Assembly: GCA_045605445.1 (NCBI GenBank)
Contig: JAZUPZ010000044.1
Span: forward strand, 1-64,000
From: CAZMHL01 sp045605445
Lineage (GTDB): Bacteria; Bacillota; Clostridia; RGIG6154
DNA: 64,000 nt
Direction of reading: 5' to 3'
Positions 23,409-31,241 of the stretch are shown piece by piece. A program made the position numbers and the translations under genes. Under the pieces are notes generated by a model. That model was given only the letters and a program-made list of their open reading frames with translations, had not been told where the DNA came from and searched no databases. The stretch's first letter is position 1. The number at the start of each line of letters is the position of its first letter.

Positions 23409-24200
23409 ATGAAAAAAATATTATCTGTAGCACTCGTGCTGGTAATGGCAGTTTGCGTTTTCGCATCCTGCGGTGCTGAAAAAACAACCCTTAAAATTCT
23501 TGACACAGAATACGCTGTTGAAGATTATGCAATCTGCGTAGCAAAAGAAAACACAGAGCTTCTTGACAAAATCAATGCTGCTCTTGCTGAAATGGAAGCC
23601 GACGGTACAAAGAAAGCTATCGTTGACAAATACATTTCAGGCGTTGAACACAACCTTGTTTTCCAGGCAGATGTTGAAGGTAAAGAAGAACTTCATATGG
23701 CTACAAACGCTCAGTTCCCGCCTTATGAATATTATGAAAACGAAGTAATCGTTGGTATCGATGCTGAAATGGCAGCTGCAATTGCCGATAAGCTCGGAAT
23801 GAAGCTTGTAATCGACGATATGGAATTCGATTCAATCATTACTGCTGTTCAGACAGGTAAAGCTGACATGGGTATGGCAGGTATGACTGTTACAGAAGAC
23901 AGACTTAAGAGCATCAATTTCTCTGATACTTATGCAACAGGCATTCAGTCAATCATCGTTCCCGAAGGAAGCAAAATCACATCTGTAGACGATCTTTTTG
24001 CTGAAGGCGCAACTTATCTTGTTGGTACTCAGAAGGGTACAACAGGCGATATCTATGCTGAAGGCGACTTCGGTGCAGACCGTGTTATGAAATATGCTTC
24101 AGGTAACGAAGCAGTTCAGGCTCTTGTAACAGGCAAGGTTGACTGTGTTATTATCGACAATGAACCTGCAAAGGCTTACGTTGCAGCAAACAACAAATAA
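23409..24200 (+). CDS. Amino acid ABC transporter substrate-binding lipoprotein, circularly permuted
   Basis: 263 residues, lipobox FASC with lipidated Cys 21. The order of segments is unusual. Residues 28-76 (LKILDTEYAVEDYAICVAKE, then ELLDKINAALAEM) correspond to the usual C-terminal end of family 3 binding proteins. The usual N-terminus (MATNAQFPPYEYYE, from residue 97) follows a linker, and the chain stops at KVDCVIIDNEPAKAYVAANN, where ordinary members continue. The parts are otherwise intact: GIDAEMAAAIADKLG, AGMTVTEDRLKSINFS. It delivers a polar amino acid to the permease encoded next. The permutation is my reading of the alignment. Confidence 0.85.
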   Translation: MKKILSVALVLVMAVCVFASCGAEKTTLKILDTEYAVEDYAICVAKENTELLDKINAALAEMEADGTKKAIVDKYISGVEHNLVFQADVEGKEELHMATNAQFPPYEYYENEVIVGIDAEMAAAIADKLGMKLVIDDMEFDSIITAVQTGKADMGMAGMTVTEDRLKSINFSDTYATGIQSIIVPEGSKITSVDDLFAEGATYLVGTQKGTTGDIYAEGDFGADRVMKYASGNEAVQALVTGKVDCVIIDNEPAKAYVAANNK

Positions 24201-24215
24201 TTAAAAAAGCTTATG

Positions 24216-24247
24216 GGGGCGGACGATTCTCCGCCCTTATTTTTACG
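24216..24247 (+). terminator. Intercistronic hairpin after the binding protein gene
   Basis: Stem GGGCGGA/TCCGCCC (24217-24223, 24230-24236) followed by TTATTTTT. As a partial terminator or 3' stabiliser it would give more binding protein than permease. Confidence 0.65.
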
Positions 24248-24265
24248 TTTACAGAGGTGAATTGA

Positions 24266-24994
24266 ATGGCAGAATGGTTTGCAGACTTGAAAGAAGATTT
24301 CATACTTAATTTTATTACTGAAAACCGTTGGAAATTTATAACAACAGGTCTTAAAAACACGCTTGTTATTACCTTTTTCTCTTTAATTTTAGGCGTTGTT
24401 CTCGGTGTTCTGGTGGCAATCATAAGATCAAGCTACGACAAAAACAAAGCCGAAATGAGAAAAGGCTTCAAAAAAACAATACTTGCAATTTTAAATGCAA
24501 TATGCAAAATTTATCTTACGGTTATAAGAGGAACTCCCGTTGTTGTTCAGCTTATGATTATGTATTATATAATTTTTGCATCTTCAAGAAACAGCCTTAT
24601 GGTTGCAATAATAGCCTTTGGTATAAACTCGGGCGCATACGTTGCCGAAATAGTACGTTCGGGAATTATGTCAATCGACGAGGGGCAGTTCGAGGCAGGC
24701 AGAAGCCTTGGCTTTGATTATAAAAGCACAATGTGGCACGTTATAATTCCTCAGGCTTTTAAAAATGTTCTTCCCGCCCTTGCAAATGAGTTTATTGTTC
24801 TTTTAAAGGAAACCTCCGTTGCAGGTTATGTTACAATAAGAGACTTAACAATGGGCGGTAACATTATCCGCGCAGCTACATATTCGGCGTTTATGCCTCT
24901 TATCGCAGTTGCAGTTATTTATCTTGTAATGGTAATCTTCTTTACCAAGCTTGTTGATATTTTAGAGAGGAGGTTGCGTAAGAGTGAGCGTTAA
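24266..24994 (+). CDS. Polar amino acid ABC transporter permease
   Basis: 242 residues of the HisMQ family: several membrane helices, TVIRGTPVVVQLMIMYYI, and the EAA loop EAGRSLGFDYKSTMWHVIIPQAFKNVLPAL that contacts the ATPase. The N-terminus GLKNTLVITFFSLILG is typical. It overlaps the ATPase gene by 11 bases. Confidence 0.93.
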   Translation: MAEWFADLKEDFILNFITENRWKFITTGLKNTLVITFFSLILGVVLGVLVAIIRSSYDKNKAEMRKGFKKTILAILNAICKIYLTVIRGTPVVVQLMIMYYIIFASSRNSLMVAIIAFGINSGAYVAEIVRSGIMSIDEGQFEAGRSLGFDYKSTMWHVIIPQAFKNVLPALANEFIVLLKETSVAGYVTIRDLTMGGNIIRAATYSAFMPLIAVAVIYLVMVIFFTKLVDILERRLRKSER

Positions 24995-25730
24995 TTTTCT
25001 CATTGAAACAAAAGATTTGTGTAAACACTATAACGGGGGCAAAATAAAAGCTCTTAACAAAGTAAATGCAGGAATAGAAAAGGGCGAAGTGGTAGTAGTA
25101 ATCGGGCCGTCGGGCTCGGGAAAATCAACCTTCCTTCGTTCGCTCAATCTTCTTGAAATGCCAACCTCGGGAAAAATAATTTTCGACGGTCAGGAAATAA
25201 CAGATCCAAAGGTAAATATAAATATTCACCGCCAGAAAATGGGAATGGTGTTCCAGCAGTTCAACCTTTTCCCTCATATGACGGTTATGAAAAATCTTAC
25301 AATAGCTCCCATGAAGCTTCTTAAAATGAGTAAAGCCGATGCGGAGAAAAAGGCAACACAGCTTCTTGAAACCGTTGGTCTTGCAGACAGAGCAGGGCCT
25401 TATCCCTCTCAGCTTTCCGGCGGACAAAAGCAAAGGGTTGCAATAGTAAGAGCCCTTATGATGAACCCCGATGTTATGCTTTTCGACGAGCCCACCTCGG
25501 CTCTCGACCCCGAAATGGTAGGCGAGGTTTTAAACGTAATGAAATCCCTTGCCAAAAACGGAATGACAATGGTAGTGGTAACCCACGAAATGGGCTTTGC
25601 CAAAGAGGTTGCCGACAGGGTAATTTTTATGGCAGACGGCGCCATAGTTGAAGAGGGTAAGCCGGAAGAAATCTTTGAAAATCCGAAGGATAGTCGCACC
25701 CAGCAATTCCTCAAAAGCGTTCTGAATTAA
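24984..25730 (+). CDS. Polar amino acid ABC transporter ATP-binding protein
   Basis: 248 residues. Walker A GPSGSGKST, Q-loop FQQFNLFPHMTVM, signature LSGGQKQRVAI, Walker B VMLFDEPTSALDPEM, H-loop VVTHEMGFA. It energises the permease encoded just upstream. Start is GTG 24984 with GAGAGGAGG upstream. A terminator follows at 25745. Confidence 0.94.
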   Translation: MSVNFLIETKDLCKHYNGGKIKALNKVNAGIEKGEVVVVIGPSGSGKSTFLRSLNLLEMPTSGKIIFDGQEITDPKVNINIHRQKMGMVFQQFNLFPHMTVMKNLTIAPMKLLKMSKADAEKKATQLLETVGLADRAGPYPSQLSGGQKQRVAIVRALMMNPDVMLFDEPTSALDPEMVGEVLNVMKSLAKNGMTMVVVTHEMGFAKEVADRVIFMADGAIVEEGKPEEIFENPKDSRTQQFLKSVLN

Positions 25731-25744
25731 AAAATGCTTGCACC

Positions 25745-25771
25745 GAAAACCCGCCTACAGGCGGGTTTTCT
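25745..25771 (+). terminator. Terminator of the amino acid transporter operon
   Basis: GAAAACCCGCC-taca-GGCGGGTTTTC hairpin. Confidence 0.8.
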
Positions 25772-26077
25772 TACTGTGTTACAGCTCCTTGCCGCGCGTC
25801 CCAACCATCGCTTTGTTTGATTTTTTGCAAAGCTCAAATTTACGCTCGGTTGCTCCTTATCCCCTTAAAGTCTTGCGACTTTCGGGGACCCCGAAAAGCA
25901 GACTTGCTTTTTGGGGAAAAGGAAAAGCAAAGCAAAAAAAGCGAAGTTTTTGCACTTGTGCAAAACGGAGCAAGTCTGCTTTGTTTTGACGCCGCTGTGC
26001 CTTGTCTGCAAACATTTTTTAATCCAGATATATCTTTTCTGCGATGCCTTGACTACGAAATTTTACAAATGCTTGCA
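25772..26077. other. Gene-free, hairpin-rich intergenic stretch
   Basis: About 300 bases without a credible gene. It contains a 12-bp inverted repeat AGCAGACTTGCT/AGCAAGTCTGCT (25897-25908, 25969-25980) that encloses the hairpin TTTTGCAC-tt-GTGCAAAA (about 25949-25966), plus CCCCGAAAAGCA/TGCTTTTTGGGG. The longest frames through it have no ribosome binding site and odd composition. Confidence 0.5.
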
Positions 26078-26131
26078 CTAAAAACCCCTCCCGATTGTGC
26101 TTCTTTGAGCCTTCGGGAGGGGGTTTATTTT
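26078..26131 (-). terminator. Terminator of the minus-strand YD-repeat gene
   Basis: Long hairpin AAACCCCTCCCGA/TCGGGAGGGGGTTT between convergent operons. Confidence 0.7.
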
Positions 26132-27446
26132 ATCTGAGAATTTTTATATAGGAAATTGAATAATAGTAGCCGGAGGAATTTTCATAGTTGGTTAAATTGT
26201 TAAAGCTGTCATAGGTATGCTTTTCCCAATAACCGTCGCTATCCTCACGGTAGATTTCGTTGTTGTTACTGTCATAGGCGTATTTGCCCCAGTATCCTTC
26301 AGAGTCTTCCCAGAAAATCACGCGGCCTTTTTCGTCGTAGGAATATTTTGTTTTGCTGCCTTCGGAGCTTTCATAGCATATTAAATTGTTAAAGCCGTCA
26401 TAGGTGTATTTTTCCCAATAACCGTCAGAAGCCTCAACAGAAATCAGATTGTCGCCTTCGTATAAATATTTTGTGGTAAGGTTGTTTGAATCCTCGCGGA
26501 GAATTTCTCTTCCTTCGCTGTCATAGGTTAATTTCCCCCAATATTTGTCTTCGGCAGTGTAAAATTCAATAGTTTGAGGTATTCCGTTGCTGTTATAGGT
26601 GTATTTGTGCCAGTCTCCCTCGGAGGTTTCCCATAAGATGGTATTACCCGAGTTATCGTAGGAATATTTATCCCAGGAGCCGTCGGAAGCTTCATAGTAG
26701 GTTAAATTGTTGTTGCTGTCAAAAACCCTCTTTTCCCAGAAGCCGTCGGAGGTTTCCGAATAAACCTCATTTCCTTTTTCGTCAAAGGTGGCTTTATAGC
26801 TGTAGCCCGTTGAATCCTCGTAAGAGGTTTCATTGCCAAAGCTGTCATAGGTATATTTTGACCAGGTTCCGTCGGAGTTTTCGTAATAAATACATTTTCC
26901 CTTGTCGTCGTAGGCACATTTTTCCCAGGAGCCTTCTGTGCTCTCCCAGTAAATTCTGTTGCCTTTTTCATCATAGGTGGTTTTTTCAACAACTCCGTAG
27001 GAGTCGGAACGTACCGCTTCGAGCCATACCTCGGTTTTAACCCTTGCAGTATAGGTTTCCTCGTCCCATTCAACAATAAGGTCAAAGGCTTCGGCACAGG
27101 CTCTTAAAGGAACCAGGGTTCTGCCGTCCTTTTCAATGGCGGGAACATCAATAACCTTTTCAACGCCGTTTATTTTCATAATGTTACTGCCTATGGTAAG
27201 CTCAACAACCCTGTCGCCCTTTGTTGCGGTAACCTTAAGAGTTGCCTCGTCCCATTCTACCCTGGCACCGATTGATTCAAAAACCAGTCTTACGGGAAGC
27301 ATTACTCTGTCGTTCATAACAAAGGGGTCAACGTCGCCGTAAAGGGGCTCCCCGCCGAGCACAATTTTAACGGGTCTTTCCGCAAGAACAGCCTGCCCCG
27401 TAACAAGAATAAAAAGCATAAGAATAACCGATACAATTCTTTTCAT
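26130..27446 (-). CDS. Secreted stalk-domain protein with YD-like repeats
   Basis: 438 residues. Signal peptide 1-22; a copper amine oxidase N-terminal (stalk) domain at about 25-145 (VMLPVRLVFESIGARVEWDE, then GRTLVPLRACAEAF); then about 13 tandem repeats of 21 residues with consensus YTYDSxGNEIYxEDSDGYWEK, close to the YD repeats of RHS proteins. There is no RHS core cap or toxin tail, and the chain ends soon after the last repeat. The repeats are visible in the DNA at 63 bp. It follows the GH78-like gene by 24 bases and is probably in its operon. A surface or wall protein that binds carbohydrate is plausible. Confidence 0.75.
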   Translation of the reverse strand: MKRIVSVILMLFILVTGQAVLAERPVKIVLGGEPLYGDVDPFVMNDRVMLPVRLVFESIGARVEWDEATLKVTATKGDRVVELTIGSNIMKINGVEKVIDVPAIEKDGRTLVPLRACAEAFDLIVEWDEETYTARVKTEVWLEAVRSDSYGVVEKTTYDEKGNRIYWESTEGSWEKCAYDDKGKCIYYENSDGTWSKYTYDSFGNETSYEDSTGYSYKATFDEKGNEVYSETSDGFWEKRVFDSNNNLTYYEASDGSWDKYSYDNSGNTILWETSEGDWHKYTYNSNGIPQTIEFYTAEDKYWGKLTYDSEGREILREDSNNLTTKYLYEGDNLISVEASDGYWEKYTYDGFNNLICYESSEGSKTKYSYDEKGRVIFWEDSEGYWGKYAYDSNNNEIYREDSDGYWEKHTYDSFNNLTNYENSSGYYYSISYIKILR

Positions 27447-27470
27447 ATTTTTGCACTCCTTTTATAAATT

Positions 27471-29363
27471 TTATGAAAGCTCTTTCAAAGCTTCGTAAAT
27501 GTAAACCATAATGCAGGAGGACAAGCTGTTATCCTCCTTTGCAATTTGTTCAACTGCATCAAGCACCTTTTTGTATTCCTTAAGCTCAAAGAGAATGTCA
27601 AGCTTTATAAAATTGTCAGAAAGGTCAAGAGGTCTGAAGCCTTCGGGAATTTCCCTGTTCAGAACAAGGCTTTTTATTGCAGAATATTTTTCATCGGCCA
27701 GGTCAAGGTTCATATATTTAACCCCGTAAAGCTGACAGGCTTCAGAATAATTTCCCTTTTCATCATCTTTAAAGAAGCTTCCGTCAAAGGCTTTTTCCGT
27801 TACTTCTTTTCTTATCTCTGCCGCTTTGCTTAAAAGAGCATCGTCGGAGTATAAAAGTCCTGCACATTCAAGAGCCTTTGAGTAAAGCATAAAGGCAGGG
27901 TAGTCAGTCTCCTTTAAAGCATCTGCAAGGCCATTTAAAAGGTCATAAACAATGCCCTTGAATTTTACAGCCCTTTCCTTTGGATTTCTTTTAAGAAAAT
28001 CAAAAACCTCAAGAACAAAGCACATTGCCTGATAAGGGCTTAAGCCTTCTTTTGTTGCGTCAAAGGAGCGGGAGCTTTGAACCGTACCTTCCAAGGGGAG
28101 GGGAGAAAGCTTCGCTTTTCCCAGAATAAAGCTGTTAAGAAAGGCTTTTTCAAGAGTATTTTCACCGGTTAGGAAAAATTCGGCTTTTGCGGTTAAGGCT
28201 GAATCAAAACAGCTGTAAGCTCCGCCGATAGAGCCGCATCTGTAAGAGTGAAGCGCCGCATTGTATATTGTTTTTAAATTTGTATTGTTGCATTTTATTT
28301 TCGGAGCCTTGTCCGTGGGAGAAAGCATACGGCGAACACAAAGGTCGCATATTTCAGCCTCGCCCTCTGAAACAAAAACGGTAATATACTTAAATGTTGA
28401 AGACTCAAAGGCTTCTCTTTCAAAGCCGCCGTCAGTTACAAGATGGAAATCAATTATATTTGTAATTCCCTTTTCTCCCGAAATAAATGTGCCGTTGTCA
28501 AGCTTTTCGCTGAAGCCGAACATAACACGGCTTTTACCCTTTGTTTTAAATGCAGATTTTATAAAGCCGAGGGTGGTTGTTTCAAATTCAAAGGTAACAA
28601 ATTCGCCCTTTTTAAGGGAAACGGGATATTTAACTGAAGAATTAAGCTTCTGTATGTCGGAAAATTCCGCTTTTTTAAGTTCGGAAAGGGGGTTGTATTC
28701 AAGCTCCTTTTGCTTAAAGCCGTCGGAAATACCCTTTTCCACATTGCTTTCAACCAAAGCAGGCTCAACCTCTTTGTCTGTAATTTTAAATTTACCTCTG
28801 TTTAAAATCTTTTTCGGGTCGGCAAAGGGATAAACGGGGTAGTGAACGTCTCTTTTCATAGGAATAAGCCCTGTGTCAACAACCTCAAGCTCGGTTTGTA
28901 TCATTGTTGAACCGCCGATAACGTAAACCTCGGAAAAATGCCTTTCAAGAGAATATCTTGAGCATTTCTGCACACGCTCCATATCAAGAAAACCAATAAA
29001 GTTACTGCCCGTTGCAGCAACGCATTTTCCGTCTGCCTGAACCTCTGCCCATATAAAGCCGGGAGAAGAAATTCCGTCGTAGCAGTGAGCATTGTAGCTT
29101 GCAACTTCAATTACAATCTGGTTAATTCCCGGGGTAACAAAATTCGTAATGTCAATACTGTCAAATTTGCAGTAGCCGTGAGGCGCTTTTGCGGGACCTG
29201 CGCAGATAAAGTCGCCATTAACGGTAACCTTGTATTTTGTTGCGCCCGTAACCTCAAGACGTGCCACTCCTTCGTCATATTCAAAGTTGGCGCAGAAAAA
29301 AGCCGTAACGTTTTTTTCGTTTTTTAAGTTTTTAAGAAAAACGGGTTTTGCATATGTAAACAT
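27471..29363 (-). CDS. GH78-like (alpha-L-rhamnosidase-related) protein
   Basis: 630 residues. The N-terminus has a beta-sandwich like the rhamnosidase N-domain (YKVTVNGDFICAGPAKAPHG, then NQIVIEVASYN). The C-terminal half is a six-hairpin-type helical domain (AALHSYRCGSIGGAYSC, DSALTAKAEFFLTGENTL). It is shorter than usual GH78 enzymes and the DCPHRE-type catalytic segment present in the gene at 56411 is not evident here, so activity is uncertain. No signal peptide. Confidence 0.65.
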   Translation of the reverse strand: MFTYAKPVFLKNLKNEKNVTAFFCANFEYDEGVARLEVTGATKYKVTVNGDFICAGPAKAPHGYCKFDSIDITNFVTPGINQIVIEVASYNAHCYDGISSPGFIWAEVQADGKCVAATGSNFIGFLDMERVQKCSRYSLERHFSEVYVIGGSTMIQTELEVVDTGLIPMKRDVHYPVYPFADPKKILNRGKFKITDKEVEPALVESNVEKGISDGFKQKELEYNPLSELKKAEFSDIQKLNSSVKYPVSLKKGEFVTFEFETTTLGFIKSAFKTKGKSRVMFGFSEKLDNGTFISGEKGITNIIDFHLVTDGGFEREAFESSTFKYITVFVSEGEAEICDLCVRRMLSPTDKAPKIKCNNTNLKTIYNAALHSYRCGSIGGAYSCFDSALTAKAEFFLTGENTLEKAFLNSFILGKAKLSPLPLEGTVQSSRSFDATKEGLSPYQAMCFVLEVFDFLKRNPKERAVKFKGIVYDLLNGLADALKETDYPAFMLYSKALECAGLLYSDDALLSKAAEIRKEVTEKAFDGSFFKDDEKGNYSEACQLYGVKYMNLDLADEKYSAIKSLVLNREIPEGFRPLDLSDNFIKLDILFELKEYKKVLDAVEQIAKEDNSLSSCIMVYIYEALKELS

Positions 29364-29395
29364 AGTAGTATTCCTCTTTCATATCTGTATACTAA

Positions 29396-29423
29396 ATTAT
29401 ATATCAATGAAAAATTTTGTCAA
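29396..29423 (-). promoter_or_regulatory. Promoter of the GH78-like/YD-repeat operon
   Basis: Minus-strand -35 TTGACA (29418-29423), 16 bp, -10 TATAAT (29396-29401). Confidence 0.65.
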
Positions 29424-29453
29424 CCGATTTTTGTGAAATATCTGTGAAGTCGA

Positions 29454-29482
29454 TTGACGGTTTCGAGGTATTTTGATAAAAT
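29454..29482 (+). promoter_or_regulatory. Promoter of the ABC exporter operon
   Basis: -35 TTGACG (29454-29459), 17 bp, -10 TAAAAT (29477-29482), divergent from the preceding promoter. Confidence 0.65.
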
Positions 29483-29510
29483 AGTAAGTTAGAAATAAGG
29501 AGCTGGTATA

Positions 29511-31241
29511 GTGATTAAGACATTGAAAAAATACATAGGGGAATACAAAACAGCCTCTCTGCTTTCGCCGCTTACGGTAATGTGCGAGGTTGTGCTTGAA
29601 ATGATAATTCCTCTTATAATGGCAAATATTATCGACTTTGGAGTAAACAGGGGCGACCTTAAGTACACCTTCAAGTGGGGAGCTATAATGCTGGTATGCG
29701 CTCTCTTTTCCCTTTTGTTCGGGGTGCTGTGCGCCTTTTTTGCGGCAAAGGCTTCAACGGGCTTTGCAAAAAACTTAAGAGGGGGAGTTTACCGCCACAT
29801 CCAGAGCCTTTCCTTTTCTAATATCGACAAGTTTTCAACCGCAGGGCTTATAACAGTGCTCACAACCGATATAACCAATCTTCAGAACGCCTATCAGATG
29901 GTAATAAGAATGTGCGCCCGTTCGCCCTTTATGCTTGTAACGGCGCTGGTTATGGTAATTTCAATCAACCCGAAAATGTCCCTTATTTTTGTGGGAGCGG
30001 CAATTTTCCTTGTGTCGGTTCTTGCCTTTATAATTTCCCATGCTCACCCTATATTTGTAAAGGTTTTCAAGAAATACGACGGGCTTAATATGAAGGTTCA
30101 GGAGAATATTACGGGAATAAGAGCCGTAAAGGCTTATGTAAGAGAGGATTTTGAAACAGAAGGCTTTAAAGAAAAAACCAACGAGCTTAAAAATATGTTC
30201 CTTTCCGCAGAAAAGTTTCTTAATTTCAACGCTCCTGCAATGCAGTTTGCGGTTTATACCTGTATTCTGCTTATTTCCTGGGTTGGCGCAAAGTACGTTG
30301 TAATTGACTCTACCCTTACAACCGGTCAGCTTACATCGCTTTTTTCATATACAATGAACATTCTGTCAAGCCTTATGATGATTTCAATGGCATTTGTAAT
30401 GATAACAATGGCAAAGGCATCGGCAGAAAGAATTGCAAACGTTCTTAACGAGGAAAGCGATATAGTTAATCCCGAAAACCCCGTTTTTGAGGTCAAAGAC
30501 GGAAGCATCATTTTTGAAAATGTTGACTTTTCCTACAGCAAAAGCGAGGATAAGCTTAATTTAAACAAAATAAATCTTGAAATAAAATCGGGAGAAACCG
30601 TTGGAATAATCGGCTCAACGGGCTCGGCAAAATCAACCCTTGTTCAGCTTATTCCAAGGCTTTACGATGTAACCGGAGGCTCGGTTAAGGTTGGCGGGGT
30701 TGACGTAAGGGAATATGACATTAAAACCTTAAGAGACAACGTTGCCATGGTGCTTCAGAAAAACGTTCTCTTTTCGGGAACAGTTAAGGAAAATTTAAGA
30801 TGGGGTAATGAAAACGCAACCGACGAAGAAATAGTCGAGGCGGCAAGGCTTGCCTGCGCCGACGAGTTTATCGAAGGCTTCCCGGAAAAATACGAAACCT
30901 TTATCGAGCAGGGCGGAACAAACGTTTCCGGCGGACAAAAGCAAAGACTCTGCATTGCAAGAGCCCTTATCAAAAAACCGAAAATTTTAATTCTTGACGA
31001 TTCAACCTCTGCGGTTGACACGGGAACGGATATGAAAATAAGAAAGTCCTTTAAGGAGTATATCCCGCAGACAACAAAAATTATAATCGCCCAGAGAATT
31101 GCCTCTGTTGAAAATGCAGATAAGATAATTGTAATAGACAACGGAAAAATCAACGGAGTGGGAACTCACAGCGAGCTTCTTGAAACCAACCTTATTTACA
31201 GAGAGGTTTATGAAACTCAGGTGAAAGGAAGTGATAAATAA
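29511..31241 (+). CDS. ABC exporter half-transporter with degenerate ATP site
   Basis: 576 residues: six-helix membrane domain (about 1-310) then a nucleotide-binding domain. Walker A reads GSTGSAKS (368-375; Ala for the usual Gly), signature VSGGQKQRL, Walker B ILILDDSTSAVD with Asp in place of the catalytic Glu, and the H-loop position reads IAQRIAS with Gln for His. These changes mark the degenerate site of heterodimeric exporters such as BmrC/BmrD or LmrC/LmrD. It overlaps the partner gene by one base. Start is GTG 29511 after AAGGAG. Substrate unknown. Confidence 0.9.
   Translation: MIKTLKKYIGEYKTASLLSPLTVMCEVVLEMIIPLIMANIIDFGVNRGDLKYTFKWGAIMLVCALFSLLFGVLCAFFAAKASTGFAKNLRGGVYRHIQSLSFSNIDKFSTAGLITVLTTDITNLQNAYQMVIRMCARSPFMLVTALVMVISINPKMSLIFVGAAIFLVSVLAFIISHAHPIFVKVFKKYDGLNMKVQENITGIRAVKAYVREDFETEGFKEKTNELKNMFLSAEKFLNFNAPAMQFAVYTCILLISWVGAKYVVIDSTLTTGQLTSLFSYTMNILSSLMMISMAFVMITMAKASAERIANVLNEESDIVNPENPVFEVKDGSIIFENVDFSYSKSEDKLNLNKINLEIKSGETVGIIGSTGSAKSTLVQLIPRLYDVTGGSVKVGGVDVREYDIKTLRDNVAMVLQKNVLFSGTVKENLRWGNENATDEEIVEAARLACADEFIEGFPEKYETFIEQGGTNVSGGQKQRLCIARALIKKPKILILDDSTSAVDTGTDMKIRKSFKEYIPQTTKIIIAQRIASVENADKIIVIDNGKINGVGTHSELLETNLIYREVYETQVKGSDK

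Noticed and set aside
25738..26137. Two overlapping plus-strand frames of 83 and 106 codons after the amino acid transporter
   Set aside because: No ribosome binding sites, odd composition (many Cys, Phe, Ser), and they run through terminators and hairpins.
26702..27097. 131-codon second frame inside the YD-repeat gene
   Set aside because: It is the shifted frame of the 63-bp repeat, Pro/Thr/Lys rich, with no ribosome binding site.
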